Below, in pieces: positions 8,394-17,432 of a stretch of DNA of 64,000 nucleotides. Origin of the DNA: Streptomyces termitum. GTDB taxonomy: Bacteria; Actinomycetota; Actinomycetes; Streptomycetales; Streptomycetaceae. The notes beneath the pieces were generated by a model, which worked only from the letters and a program-made list of their open reading frames with translations, was not told the DNA's origin and made no database searches. Location: the NCBI RefSeq assembly GCF_014650175.1, contig NZ_BMUL01000014.1:116700-180699 (forward strand), written 5' to 3'. Numbering within the stretch: position 1 is the first letter of the stretch; each line of letters opens with the position of its first letter. The position numbers were made by a program, and so were the translations under genes.

Positions 8394-8831
8394 TCAGGCC
8401 TCGGTCGACTCGGTCGACTCGGCCTCGGCCTCGTCCGCCTTGGCCTTCTTGGCCTTCGGGGTGATGGCCTCACCCTTGTCGTCGCCGCCCTCGAGAGCCT
8501 TGGCGAACTCGTCGAAGGAAGCGCGCTTCTCTTCCTTGGTCACCGGGGAGAGCAGCGGCTTCTCCGGGGCCGGGAGGCCCTTGTGCTTCTGCCAGTCGCC
8601 GGTGAGCTTGAGGATGGCGAGGACGGGCTCGGTCGGCTGGGCGCCGACGGAGAGCCAGTACTGCGCGCGCTCGGAGTCGACCTCGATACGCGACGGGTTG
8701 TACGTCGGGTGGTAGATGCCGATCTCTTCGATCGCGCGGCCGTCACGGCGGGTGCGGGCGTCGGCGACGACGATGCGGTAGTGAGGCTGGCGAATCTTGC
8801 CGAGGCGCTTGAGCTTGATCTTGACTGCCAC
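8394..8831 (-). CDS. rpsP: 30S ribosomal protein S16
   Basis: S16, 145 residues. The conserved part (MAVKIKLKRLGKIRQPHYRI at the start, then YNPSRIEVDSERAQYWL) covers the first 80 residues. The C-terminal 60 residues are a Lys/Glu/Ala-rich extension (KKAKADEAEAESTESTEA) typical of actinobacterial S16. It is the first gene of the rpsP-khpA pair. Confidence 0.97.
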   Translation of the reverse strand: MAVKIKLKRLGKIRQPHYRIVVADARTRRDGRAIEEIGIYHPTYNPSRIEVDSERAQYWLSVGAQPTEPVLAILKLTGDWQKHKGLPAPEKPLLSPVTKEEKRASFDEFAKALEGGDDKGEAITPKAKKAKADEAEAESTESTEA

Positions 8832-8985
8832 TGGAGTGGTGTCTCCTGGTCTTGACGTGGTGGGGCACTTGAGATGCCACGTGGGGTTGCGGTACTCGGG
8901 TGCCCGATGGACGCGTCAGCCGGAGGAGAGAGGGGTCCTGTGCGACTGTCGAGTACAGCTGACCATTCTGCCACACCTCACGGGG

Positions 8986-9579
8986 TCAGCTCGCGGCGCC
9001 CACCGTCTCGGGGATGCGGAAGGGCTTGCCGCACCCTCCGCACACGATCGGGGCCTGGGCCAGCACCGACGGGACCACGCGCACGTTGCGCCCGCAGTCG
9101 CAGACGGCCTTGACCCGCACGCCGCCTCCGGAGGAGCCGTGCCGGGCGGCCGGTCCGCGGAAGGAGCGCTTGGTGTCGGCCGCGGTGGCGACGGTGTGGG
9201 CCTTGAGCGCGCGCTGGAGCCGCTCGATGGTCGGCCGGTAGCGGCGCTTCGCCTCGGGGTTGAGCGTGACCAGGGAGAAGCCGCTGCTGGCGTGCGGCTC
9301 CTCGGGGTGGTCGAGGCCCATCTCCTCGGCGATCGCGAGGAACCTCCGGTTGTGATAGCGGCCGGCGCGGGAGGTGTCGCGGACACCCCGGGCGGCGGCG
9401 ATGCCGTGGACTGCCTCGTGGAGCAGTCGCTCGAAGGAGAGCTCGGCGCCGCAGGCGGACGACGACTCTCCGATCAGGGACTCGGGCGCGGCGAGGTCCG
9501 GCAGCTCGGGGTGGTGCCGTTGAATGTCGGCCCACGCCTGTGCCAGCTCTGCGGCGAGAACAGGTGGTGTCGTGCTCAC
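8986..9579 (-). CDS. HExxH zinc-metalloprotease-like (SprT-like) protein with C-terminal zinc ribbon
   Basis: A 197-residue protein. HEAVH at residues 54-58 is a complete HExxH zinc-protease motif, with RYHNRRF downstream where SprT-like proteins place further active-site residues. The last 50 residues contain CDCG and CGGCG pairs that form a zinc ribbon, so the layout is SprT-like. The substrate is unknown; SprT/Spartan proteins elsewhere act on DNA-crosslinked proteins, but this is only an analogy. The GTG start has no Shine-Dalgarno sequence, and a possible ECF-type promoter lies so close that the message may be almost leaderless. Confidence 0.8.
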   Translation of the reverse strand: MSTTPPVLAAELAQAWADIQRHHPELPDLAAPESLIGESSSACGAELSFERLLHEAVHGIAAARGVRDTSRAGRYHNRRFLAIAEEMGLDHPEEPHASSGFSLVTLNPEAKRRYRPTIERLQRALKAHTVATAADTKRSFRGPAARHGSSGGGVRVKAVCDCGRNVRVVPSVLAQAPIVCGGCGKPFRIPETVGAAS

Positions 9580-9899
9580 GTCGGGTACAACGAGCCGGAG
9601 CGCTTCCGGGTTCCATTACGGGGCAACTCAAATATTTTGCACGTACCCGTCAGTCGGTATTCAGACATCCGGAGCCGTCCCACAGGGCGCATAGGCCCCG
9701 GCGTGCGCTCTTTCCACGCGCTTCCCGCCCGCGCGGGCGTGGTGTGGGAGGGGAGACTACCGGTCCGCTGCCCGTCTTCGGGCACCGGGTCCGGCGCGCG
9801 GGGCCGGGCCCGGCCGGCGCCAGCGCTGGACGGCGGACGCGAAGCGCAGTTCCCTGGCTACGGGGGGCTGTCGTCCAGGCACGGATTGGGGCCTCGTCC
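9580..9899. other. Divergent intergenic region with AT-rich patch
   Basis: These 320 bases separate the metalloprotease-like gene from the methyltransferase. I see no gene. An AT-rich patch at 9626-9642 interrupts GC-rich sequence, and GGAAC-N17-CGTT reads toward the metalloprotease gene at 9589-9614. Confidence 0.6.
9589..9614 (-). promoter_or_regulatory. Candidate ECF-sigma promoter (GGAAC-N17-CGTT)
   Basis: On the minus strand GGAAC and CGTT are separated by 17 bases, a pattern like that of several Streptomyces extracytoplasmic-function sigma factors. The expected start would fall within about five bases of the GTG of the metalloprotease-like gene, which has no ribosome binding site. The match is short and could be chance. 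Confidence 0.35.
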
Positions 9900-10604
9900 A
9901 TGACACCTGTGCTTCTCCCGCACCATCCCGCGCGCGACTGGGCCGAGATCCAGGAGCGGATGCTCGTCCCGCTGTACGAGGCCGTCCACGAGCGGCTCGG
10001 CGTGGGGCCCGGCACCCGGCTGCTCGGGCTGGACTGCGGCACCGGGCTCGCCCTGCTGATGGCGGCGGCCCGGGGCGCGTCGGCCGCGGGCGCGGAGCGG
10101 GACCCCGCGCGCGCGGAACTGGCCGTGGAGCGGCTTCGGTGGGAGGTGCCGGTGACGCCGGAGGCGCCCGCGGAGGGGTCGTACGACGTGGTGACCGCCT
10201 TCCACGCGGCCTTCCCCCCGGCCGTCTCCCCCGCCGTCCTCACCCGGGCGGCCCAGTCGGGCGCGGCGGTGGTCGTGGCGGGCTGGGGGCCGCCGGAGCG
10301 GTGCGCGGCGGAGCCGCTGCTGCGGTCGGCGGACCGGCCCGGCGCGGGCCCGGAGGCGCTGGTCGCGCGGGCCGGGCTGCGGCCGGTGGCGGCGGGCCGG
10401 GTGGCCTGTCCCTTCGGGTACGCGGACGGGGCGAGCGCGGTGCGCGGGCTGCTCTCCACCGGCGCCTTCGACGCGGCGCTGCGGAGCGCGGGGCCCGGAC
10501 CGGTGGAGAAGGAGCTGGAGGAGGCGCTCGCCCCGCACCGGCGGGACGACGGCACGGTCTGGATGCCGAACGTCTTCCGCTATGTGATCGCGCGCGTGCC
10601 GTAG
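9900..10604 (+). CDS. SAM-dependent methyltransferase-like protein
   Basis: A 234-residue class I methyltransferase-like protein. The nucleotide-binding loop is visible as LGLDCGTGLALL near residue 40, followed by an acidic residue at the end of strand 2 (AAGAERDP). The rest is Ala/Gly/Pro-rich with a weak catalytic region; the strand-4 motif reads SYDVVTAFHAAFP. The substrate cannot be predicted. The ATG begins where the conserved sequence starts, with GGGG ten bases upstream. It is the only plus-strand gene among the first 21 kb and faces ftsH convergently. Confidence 0.75.
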   Translation: MTPVLLPHHPARDWAEIQERMLVPLYEAVHERLGVGPGTRLLGLDCGTGLALLMAAARGASAAGAERDPARAELAVERLRWEVPVTPEAPAEGSYDVVTAFHAAFPPAVSPAVLTRAAQSGAAVVVAGWGPPERCAAEPLLRSADRPGAGPEALVARAGLRPVAAGRVACPFGYADGASAVRGLLSTGAFDAALRSAGPGPVEKELEEALAPHRRDDGTVWMPNVFRYVIARVP

Positions 10605-10619
10605 CGGTACGGGGCCCGG

Positions 10620-10685
10620 CTCCACGCGCGCGTGCGTGCGGGGCCGGCGCCGGTCGGCTCTCCCGTCTCCACGCGCGCGTGCGTG
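10620..10685. repeat. 19-base direct repeat between converging genes
   Basis: CTCCACGCGCGCGTGCGTG occurs at 10620 and again at 10667, 47 bases apart, between the methyltransferase and ftsH stops. Each copy contains alternating CG/GC. No function is evident. Confidence 0.6.
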
Positions 10686-10710
10686 TGCGGCGGCGGTGGC
10701 GGCCCGTGGT

Positions 10711-12669
10711 TCAGGCGGGCGGTTCGGGGTGGGGGCCGGCGCCCGGGTCGGGGTGGTCCGGGGCGGGGCGTTCGATGCCCGCCGCGCGGTAGGCCGCGTC
10801 CTCCTCCAGGGTCTCCTGGGCCAGGAGGGCGGCGGAGAGGGCGTCCAGCTTGTCGCGGTGCTCGCCGAGGAGCCGTACCGCGTCCTCGTAGCACTCGTCG
10901 ACGATCCGGCGCATCTCGGCGTCGACGGTGTCGAGGGTCGCGGGGGCGGCCGAGAGTCCGTACGCCTGCTGGGCGTCGCTCGGGATGGCGGTGAGGCGGC
11001 CGACGGTCTCGCTCATGCCCCAGCGGCCGACCATGCCCCGGGCGATGTTGGTGACCTGTTCCAGGTCGCTCTCGGCGCCGGTGGTGATGACGCCGAAGAC
11101 GACCTGCTCGGCGGCCATGCCGCCGAGGGCGCCGATGATCCGGCCGCGCAGGTACTCCTCGGTGTAGGCGTACTTGTCGGCGTCGGGGGTGGAGAGGGTG
11201 ACGCCGAGAGCCCGGCCGCGCGGCACGATGGTGATCTTGCGGACGGGGTCGGCGCCGGGCTGGAGCATGCCGAGGAGGGCGTGGCCGCTCTCGTGGTAGG
11301 CGGTGCGGCGGCGCTCCTCCTCGGGCATGACGAGGGGGCGTTCGGCGCCGAGCTGGACCTTCTCCAGGGCGTCGGAGAGGTCGGACTGGGTGACGGCCTT
11401 CTGGTCGCGCTTGACGGCGAGGAGGGCGGCCTCGTTGGCGAGGTTGGCGAGTTCGGCGCCGGTCATGCCGGGGGTGGTGCGGGCGACCTGCTCCAGGTCG
11501 ACGTCCTTGGCGAGCGGGATCTGCCGGGTGTGGATGCGGAGGATGGCCTCGCGGCCGCCCCGGTCGGGCGGGTTGACGTGGACGACCCGGTCGAAGCGGC
11601 CGGGGCGGGTGAGGGCGGGGTCGAGGACGTCGGCGCGGTTGGTGGCGGCGAGGACGATGACGCCCTCGGAGCCGCTGAAGCCGTCCATCTCGGTGAGGAT
11701 CTGGTTGAGGGTCTGCTCGCGCTCGTCGTGGCCGCCCATGCCGGAGCCGCCGCCGCGGGCCCGGCCGATGGTGTCGATCTCGTCGATGAAGATGATCGCG
11801 GGGGCGACCTTGCGGGCCTCGGCGAAGAGTTCGCGGACGCGGGAGGCACCGACGCCGACGATCATCTCGATGAACTCGGAGGCGGAGGCGGAGAAGAAGG
11901 GCACGCCGGCCTCGCCCGCGACGGCGCGGGCGAGGAGGGTCTTGCCGGTGCCGGGCGGGCCGGCGAGGAGGACGCCGCGGGGCATCTTGGCGCCCATCCG
12001 CCGGTAGGCGTCGGGGTTCTTGAGGAAGTCGACGACGTCGTTGAGCTCGCCCTCGACCTCGTCGATGCCGGCGACGTCGGCGAAGGTGGTGCGCGGGCCG
12101 CCCTCCAGTTCCACGGGTTTGGGCGGCTGCTTGCGGCCGAGCATGCCGCCTCCGCCGCCCATGCCGGCGCTCATCCGGCGGGCGATGAAGACCCAGAGGA
12201 GGACGAGGAGGAGCATCGGGGCGAGGGAGAGGAGGAGGTTGGCGAGAAAGGAACGTTCCTGCACCACGGGTTCGGCGGTGACCGTGACGTTCTGCTTGGT
12301 GAGCTGCGCCCACAGCTGGTCGTCGGCGAAGGCGGGCCGCTGGGTCTGGAACTTGGTGTAGTCGCCCTTGCCGTCGGGGACGGGCTGCTTGTTCTTCAGC
12401 TGGCCCTGGATCGCGTCGCCCTTGGAGTAGATCTTGGTGACGTTCCCGGCGGCCACCTGCTTGTCGAACTCGGTGTACGAGATCGTCGGCCCGTCGCCCT
12501 CGTTGAAGAACGACAGCACGATGTTGGCGATCAGGTAGACCGCGAGCGCGGTGAGGATCAGGCTGCCCCAGCCCCCCGGCATCCGCTTCTTGGGCGGCGG
12601 GGGCGGCGGGGCCCCTTCCGAGCGCCAGGGCTGGTCGGTCCGGTCGCGCGGGGGTACGGGGTTGGCCAC
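10711..12669 (-). CDS. ftsH: ATP-dependent zinc metalloprotease FtsH
   Basis: FtsH, 652 residues, is the membrane-anchored AAA+ protease that removes damaged membrane proteins and selected regulators. Order: short Pro-rich N terminus (APPPPPPKKR), membrane segment 1 (about 34-52), periplasmic region, membrane segment 2 (about 125-148), AAA+ module with Walker A GPPGTGKT (about 237) and Walker B FIDEID, second region of homology, and the protease zinc site HESGH (about 457). The GTG at 12669 is chosen because GAGGAG lies six bases upstream; the in-frame ATG at 12780 would add a non-conserved Arg/Pro-rich leader. The tail is Asp/Pro-rich. Confidence 0.96.
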   Translation of the reverse strand: MANPVPPRDRTDQPWRSEGAPPPPPPKKRMPGGWGSLILTALAVYLIANIVLSFFNEGDGPTISYTEFDKQVAAGNVTKIYSKGDAIQGQLKNKQPVPDGKGDYTKFQTQRPAFADDQLWAQLTKQNVTVTAEPVVQERSFLANLLLSLAPMLLLVLLWVFIARRMSAGMGGGGGMLGRKQPPKPVELEGGPRTTFADVAGIDEVEGELNDVVDFLKNPDAYRRMGAKMPRGVLLAGPPGTGKTLLARAVAGEAGVPFFSASASEFIEMIVGVGASRVRELFAEARKVAPAIIFIDEIDTIGRARGGGSGMGGHDEREQTLNQILTEMDGFSGSEGVIVLAATNRADVLDPALTRPGRFDRVVHVNPPDRGGREAILRIHTRQIPLAKDVDLEQVARTTPGMTGAELANLANEAALLAVKRDQKAVTQSDLSDALEKVQLGAERPLVMPEEERRRTAYHESGHALLGMLQPGADPVRKITIVPRGRALGVTLSTPDADKYAYTEEYLRGRIIGALGGMAAEQVVFGVITTGAESDLEQVTNIARGMVGRWGMSETVGRLTAIPSDAQQAYGLSAAPATLDTVDAEMRRIVDECYEDAVRLLGEHRDKLDALSAALLAQETLEEDAAYRAAGIERPAPDHPDPGAGPHPEPPA

Positions 12670-12799
12670 GGGGCTCTCCTCGGGGTGGCAGTGGCCCCAG
12701 TATCGAAGAGCGGGACGAAGGCGGCATTCCGGATGGTCCGGGCGGACGAGCCGCCACGGGAGCGGCACGCGGGGCGGCACGCGGGGCGGAGCCGGGGGC

Positions 12800-12932
12800 G
12801 GCGCGGAGCCCGTACCAGGAGGGGGGCGGGACGGAGCCGGGCCCGTACCGGAAGGAGGGCGGGGCGGCGCGGAGCCCGTACCGGGAAGAAGGGCGGGGCG
12901 GTGTGGAGCCCGTACCGGAAAGAGGCGGGAGG
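12800..12932. repeat. Tandem 33-bp repeat, four imperfect copies
   Basis: The core GAGCCCGTACC (GGGCCCGTACC in copy two) recurs with its CCCGTACC at 12809, 12842, 12875 and 12909, a period of 33, 33 and 34 bases. Copies differ by a few substitutions in the purine-rich GGAAGGAGGGCGGGG part. It lies upstream of ftsH and downstream of ffh. Confidence 0.85.
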
Positions 12933-12948
12933 CGGTGTCGGGGACGGG

Positions 12949-12997
12949 GAAGGGCCCGGGGCGGTTCTCGTGGGTACGAGACCGGCCCGGGCCCTTC
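12949..12997 (-). terminator. Terminator of ffh
   Basis: A long inverted repeat with arms of about 22 bases, beginning GAAGGGCCCGGG and ending CCCGGGCCCTTC, with one small asymmetry and a loop of about five bases. It starts 17 bases after the ffh stop codon. Confidence 0.8.
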
Positions 12998-13013
12998 GTC
13001 CGGCGCGGGGGCG

Positions 13014-14567
13014 TCAGCCCATGAACTTCTTGAACTCGTCCGGCAGCTCGAAGTCCTGCGGGGGCTGGCCGGCGCCCGGCAGGCCGAAGGCGCCGCCCTG
13101 CTGGGCCTGCTCCCGCTTCTCCTGGGCGGCCTGCTCCTCGGCCTTCCGCTTCATCGGGTTGCCGCTCTTGCGCTTGCCCTTGGCCTGCTTGACCTGCTTC
13201 TTCTGCCGGCCGGGGCCGCCGCCCATCCCCGGCATGCCGGGCATGCCGGGCAGACCGCCGCCCTGGGCCATGCGGGACATCATCTTGCGGGCCTCGAAGA
13301 ACCGCTCGACCAGGCCCTTCACCGCGCTGACCTCGACGCCGGAGCCCTTGGCGATGCGGGCGCGGCGCGAGCCGTTGATGAGGGTCGGGTCCTGGCGCTC
13401 GGCCGGGGTCATCGACTTGATGATCGCCGCCGTGCGGTCCACGTCCCGCTCGTCGATGTTGGCGATCTGCTCCTTCATCTGGCCCATGCCGGGCAGCATG
13501 CCGAGGAGCTTGGAGATGGAGCCCATCTTGCGGACCTGCTCCATCTGGGCGAGGAAGTCGTCCAGGGTGAAGTCCTGGCCCTTCTTCGACGCGAGCTTCG
13601 AGGCCATCTTGGCGGCCTCTTCCTCGTCGAAGGTCTGCTGGGCCTTCTCGATGAGCGACAGCATGTCGCCCATGCCGAGGATGCGGGACGCCATCCGGTC
13701 CGGGTGGAACGCGTCGAACTCGTCCAGCTTCTCGCCGTTGGAGGCGAACATGATCTGCTTGCCGGTGACGTGCGCGATGGAGAGCGCGGCACCGCCCCGG
13801 GCGTCGCCGTCGAGCTTGGAGAGCACGACGCCGTCGAAGCCGACGCCGTCGCGGAACGCCTCGGCGGTGTTGACCGCGTCCTGACCGATCATGGCGTCGA
13901 CGACGAAGAGGATCTCGTCGGGGCTGACGGCGTCGCGGATGTCCGCGGCCTGCCGCATCAGCTCCTGGTCGATGCCGAGGCGGCCGGCGGTGTCGACGAT
14001 GACGATGTCGTACATCTTCGACCGGGCGTGCTCGATCGAGTCCTTGGCGACCTGGACCGGGTCGCCGACGCCGTTGCCGGGCTGGGGGCCGTAGAAGGCG
14101 ACGCCGGCGCGGTCGGCGACGACGGAGAGCTGGTTGACGGCGTTGGGGCGCTGGAGGTCGCAGGCGACGAGCAGCGGCGAGTGGCCCTGCCCCTTCAGCC
14201 AGAGGCCGAGCTTTCCGGCGAGGGTGGTCTTACCGGCACCCTGGAGACCGGCGAGCATGATCACGGTCGGCGGGTTCTTGGCGAACCGCAGCCGGCGGGT
14301 CTCGCCGCCGAGGATCGAGACCAGCTCGTCGTTGACGATCTTGATGACCTGCTGGGAGGGGTTCAGCGCCTTGGAGACCTCGGCGCCGAGGGCCCGCTCC
14401 TTCACGTTCTTGATGAACGCGCGGACGACCGGCAGGGCGACGTCGGCCTCGAGGAGGGCGATACGGATTTCCCGGGCCGCGCTGTCGATGTCCTGCTCGG
14501 AGAGGCGGCCTTTGCCCCGGAGGGACTTGAAAGTCGCGCTGAGGCGGTCGGAAAGCGTATCGAACAC
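13014..14567 (-). CDS. ffh: Signal recognition particle protein Ffh
   Basis: Ffh (SRP54), 517 residues, binds signal sequences and 4.5S RNA and delivers ribosomes to FtsY. The N domain begins FDTLSDRLSATFKSLRGKG; the G domain has G1 GLQGAGKTT, DTAGR and TKLDGDARGGA-type elements; the M domain ends in a Gly/Met-rich segment (MPGMPGMGGG) followed by a basic KQVKQAKGKRK tract. I chose the GTG at 14567, where family homology begins; the ATG 39 bases upstream would add 13 residues. Its receptor ftsY lies 7.6 kb further along on the same strand. Confidence 0.95.
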   Translation of the reverse strand: MFDTLSDRLSATFKSLRGKGRLSEQDIDSAAREIRIALLEADVALPVVRAFIKNVKERALGAEVSKALNPSQQVIKIVNDELVSILGGETRRLRFAKNPPTVIMLAGLQGAGKTTLAGKLGLWLKGQGHSPLLVACDLQRPNAVNQLSVVADRAGVAFYGPQPGNGVGDPVQVAKDSIEHARSKMYDIVIVDTAGRLGIDQELMRQAADIRDAVSPDEILFVVDAMIGQDAVNTAEAFRDGVGFDGVVLSKLDGDARGGAALSIAHVTGKQIMFASNGEKLDEFDAFHPDRMASRILGMGDMLSLIEKAQQTFDEEEAAKMASKLASKKGQDFTLDDFLAQMEQVRKMGSISKLLGMLPGMGQMKEQIANIDERDVDRTAAIIKSMTPAERQDPTLINGSRRARIAKGSGVEVSAVKGLVERFFEARKMMSRMAQGGGLPGMPGMPGMGGGPGRQKKQVKQAKGKRKSGNPMKRKAEEQAAQEKREQAQQGGAFGLPGAGQPPQDFELPDEFKKFMG

Positions 14568-14658
14568 GGTGGTCGCGGTCCTCGGGTCGGGGCGGATGGT
14601 CGCCACCCAGGGTATCCGGCCCCGGGGCGGAGCAGCCCTCGCCCGCCGGAGGAACCTG

Positions 14659-17091
14659 TCATCCCAGTGCCTTCTCCAGCTCCCGGGCCAGTCCGGCGGC
14701 CTCCTCGGGGGCGAGGAGGGTGCCGTCGGGGCGGGTCACGTACAGGGTGTCGACGGCGTTGGCGCCGAGGGTGGAGACGTGGGCGCTGCGGACCCGGACG
14801 GCCGCTCCCTCCAGGGCGCGGCCGATGCGGTGGAGCAGCCCGGGGGCGTCCTGGGCGCGGATCTCCAGGACGGTGGCGAGGCGGGACTCGGGGACGACGG
14901 TGACGCGGGGCGGCGGGGCGGGGACGCCCCGGCGGCGGGGGTGGGCGGCCTCGCGTTCGGCGAGGCGGGCGGGGATGTCGAGGGTGCCGTCGAGGGCGCG
15001 CAGCAGGTCGGCGCGGAGCCGGTGGCCGGGGGGCGGGGAGCCGTACTCGGCGGCGACCCGCCAGGCGAGGACGAGGACGGGGGCGGTGCCGAGGCCGTCG
15101 GGGAGGCGGGCGGCGCGGAGTTCGGCGGTGCGGACGGTGAGCCGGTGGAGGGCGAGGACGCCGGCGACGGCGGGCAGGACGCCGGGCCGTTCGGGCAGGG
15201 CGACGAGGAGTTCCGCGCCGACGGGTTCGGGGGCGTCCCCGTCGAGGGGTTCCTCGGGACGGGTGCGCAGGGAGAGGACGGGTTCGCCGGTGCGCAGGGC
15301 CTCGACGGCGAGGCGTTCCTGTTCGGCGCTGGGGGCGGCGGCCTCGGGGTCGGGGAGGGGTTCGCCGGCGAGGACGCCCGCGACGCGTTTGACGAGGTCG
15401 GCGACGAGGGAGGCGCGCCAGGCGGACCAGGCGGCGGGGCCGGTGGCCAGCGCGTCGGCCTCGGTGAGGGCGTGCAGGAGTTCCAGGGTGCCGACGGTGC
15501 CGACGGCGGTGGCGACGGCGTGGACGGTGGCGGGGTCGTCGAGGTCGCGGCGGGTGGCGGTGTCGACGAGGAGGAGGTGGTGGCGGACGAGGGCGGCGAG
15601 GGTGGCGGTGTCGGTGCGGTCGAAGCCGATGCGGGCGGCGAGGTCGCGGGCGATGGTCTCGCCGGCGGCGGAGTGGTCGCCGGGCCAGCCCTTGCCGATG
15701 TCGTGGAGGAGGGCGGCGGTGAGGAGGAGGTCGGGGCGGCCGACGCGGCGGGTGAGGGAGGCGGCGCGGACGGCGGTCTCGACGAGGTGGCGGTCGACGG
15801 TCCAGGTGTGGACGGGGTTGCGCTGGGGGCGGTGGCGGACGCGCTCCCAGTCGGGCAGCAGGCGGGTGACGAGCCCTTCGGCCTCCAGGGCCTCCCAGAC
15901 GGGGACGGTGGAGGGGCCGGCGCCGAGGAGGGTGACGAGCGCCTCGCGGGCCTCGGCGGGCCACGGCACGGGGAGCGGTCCGGCGGTGGCGGCCAGGTGG
16001 CGGACGGCGTGCGGGGAGAGCGGCAGGCCGTGCTGGGCGGCCGCGGCGGCGGCGCGGAGCGGGAGGACGGGGTCGCGTTCGGGTTTCGCGGAGCGGGCGA
16101 GGACGGCCTCGCCGTCCATCTCGACGACGCCCTCGGCGAGCGGGGTCCGTTCGGCGGGGGCCTGCTGGGGGGCGCGGCCGCCGAGGAGGGCGCGGAGCCG
16201 GGGGCGTGCGGAGCGGGCGCGCAGGACGCGGCCGACGGCGCGCCAGGTGAGGTCGGAGGCGTACGTGACGGTGTCGGCGGCCTCGTACACCTCGCGGAGC
16301 AGGGTGTCGGCGTCGAGGAGGCCGAGGTGGGCGGCGACGGCGTCCTGTTCCTGGAGGGCGAGGCGGTCGGTGGCGCGGCCGGTGGTGAGGTGGAGGGCGT
16401 CGCGGGTGTCGAGGAGGCGGCGGCGGGCGGCGTCGAGGCCGTCGCGGGGGGCGTCGGCGAGCCAGGAGGCGGCGACGGCGCGCAGGGCCTGGGTGTCGCG
16501 GAGGCCGCCGCGGGCCTCCTTGAGGTCGGGTTCGAGGAGGAAGCGGAGTTCGCCGGCGCGGGCGGCCCGGTCGCGGCAGAGTTCGGCGAGTTCGGGGAGG
16601 CGGCGGGCGGCGTGGTCGCGCCAGTCGGCGAGGGCGGCGGTGCGCAGGGCGGTGACGGTGCCGGTGGCGCCGGCGAGGGGCCGGGCGTCGAGGAGGCCGA
16701 GCTGGACCTTGAGGTCGCCGGCGGCGGTGGCGCGGGCCTGGGCCGGGGTGCGGACGGCGTGGTCGAGGGCGAGGCCGAGGTCCCAGACGGGGTACCAGAG
16801 GCGGTCGGCGAGGGCGGCGATCTCCTTGCCGGTGGCGGTGCCGTCGTGGAGCAGGAGGAGGTCGAGGTCGCTGCGGGGGGAGAGTTCGGCGCGGCCGTAG
16901 CCGCCGACGGCGGCGAGGGCGGTGCCGGGCGGGGGCGCGGCGGCGGCGAAGAGGGCGGCGAGCCAGTCGTCGGTGAGGCGGGCGAGGGCGGTGCGGCGCT
17001 CCGGTCCGGGCCGGCCCTCCCCCCGGAGGAGCGCGAGGCGCTCCGCCGCGTACTCCTCCCCGGTCGCGTGCTGCGGTACGGAGGCGGTCAC
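14659..17091 (-). CDS. glnD: [Protein-PII] nucleotidyltransferase GlnD
   Basis: GlnD, 810 residues, modifies the PII protein according to nitrogen status; in Streptomyces coelicolor it adenylylates GlnK rather than uridylylating it. Visible domains: nucleotidyltransferase with GGYGRAELSPRSDLDLLLLH near residue 95, an HD hydrolase domain with LLHDIGKGWPGDHS near 460, and two C-terminal ACT domains (ERPGVLPAVAGVLALHRL and IRAQDAPGLLHRIGRALEG). The GTG at 17091 has AAGGAG six bases upstream. It lies downstream of its substrate gene glnK, separated by 341 bases, so it may also have its own promoter. Confidence 0.95.
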   Translation of the reverse strand: MTASVPQHATGEEYAAERLALLRGEGRPGPERRTALARLTDDWLAALFAAAAPPPGTALAAVGGYGRAELSPRSDLDLLLLHDGTATGKEIAALADRLWYPVWDLGLALDHAVRTPAQARATAAGDLKVQLGLLDARPLAGATGTVTALRTAALADWRDHAARRLPELAELCRDRAARAGELRFLLEPDLKEARGGLRDTQALRAVAASWLADAPRDGLDAARRRLLDTRDALHLTTGRATDRLALQEQDAVAAHLGLLDADTLLREVYEAADTVTYASDLTWRAVGRVLRARSARPRLRALLGGRAPQQAPAERTPLAEGVVEMDGEAVLARSAKPERDPVLPLRAAAAAAQHGLPLSPHAVRHLAATAGPLPVPWPAEAREALVTLLGAGPSTVPVWEALEAEGLVTRLLPDWERVRHRPQRNPVHTWTVDRHLVETAVRAASLTRRVGRPDLLLTAALLHDIGKGWPGDHSAAGETIARDLAARIGFDRTDTATLAALVRHHLLLVDTATRRDLDDPATVHAVATAVGTVGTLELLHALTEADALATGPAAWSAWRASLVADLVKRVAGVLAGEPLPDPEAAAPSAEQERLAVEALRTGEPVLSLRTRPEEPLDGDAPEPVGAELLVALPERPGVLPAVAGVLALHRLTVRTAELRAARLPDGLGTAPVLVLAWRVAAEYGSPPPGHRLRADLLRALDGTLDIPARLAEREAAHPRRRGVPAPPPRVTVVPESRLATVLEIRAQDAPGLLHRIGRALEGAAVRVRSAHVSTLGANAVDTLYVTRPDGTLLAPEEAAGLARELEKALG

Positions 17092-17432
17092 GGCGGCTCC
17101 TTCGTCCTGCGGGCGGGAGAGGGGGTGCGGCGGTACGGGCGCGGGCGCGCGTACCGCCGCGGGCGTCCCGGGGCGGGCGTCCCGGGGGCCGTACTCCGGA
17201 GTCGTACCGCCGGGCCGGGTCGGGAGGGCGCCGCCGCGCGGGCGGCCCCGCCCCGACACGACCCGGACGGCGGCAGACCCGGGGGCGCACGACCCGTGGA
17301 CGCCGGACCCGGGGGCACCGGCCCCGGAGGGCGCGTCCTGGAAGGCGCGCCCCGGGAGTCATGCCTCCGGGGAGCGCCCCTCCCGGGAGGGTGCCGGGTC
17401 CGGGAGGGTGCCGGGTCCGGGGGCGTCGCCCT
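17092..17432. other. GC-rich intergenic region between glnK and glnD
   Basis: These 341 bases hold no convincing gene. A 17-base tandem duplication (CGGGAGGGTGCCGGGTC at 17384 and 17401) and an imperfect hairpin near 17351-17373 lie close to the glnK stop and may form part of its terminator. Confidence 0.55.

Noticed and set aside
10620..10685. Z-DNA-forming regulatory element from CG-alternating direct repeats
   Set aside because: Alternating CG tracts are common at this base composition, and the site lies between two stop codons.
12800..12932. The 33-bp repeat as a CRISPR array
   Set aside because: The unit is tandem without unique spacers and no cas genes are present.
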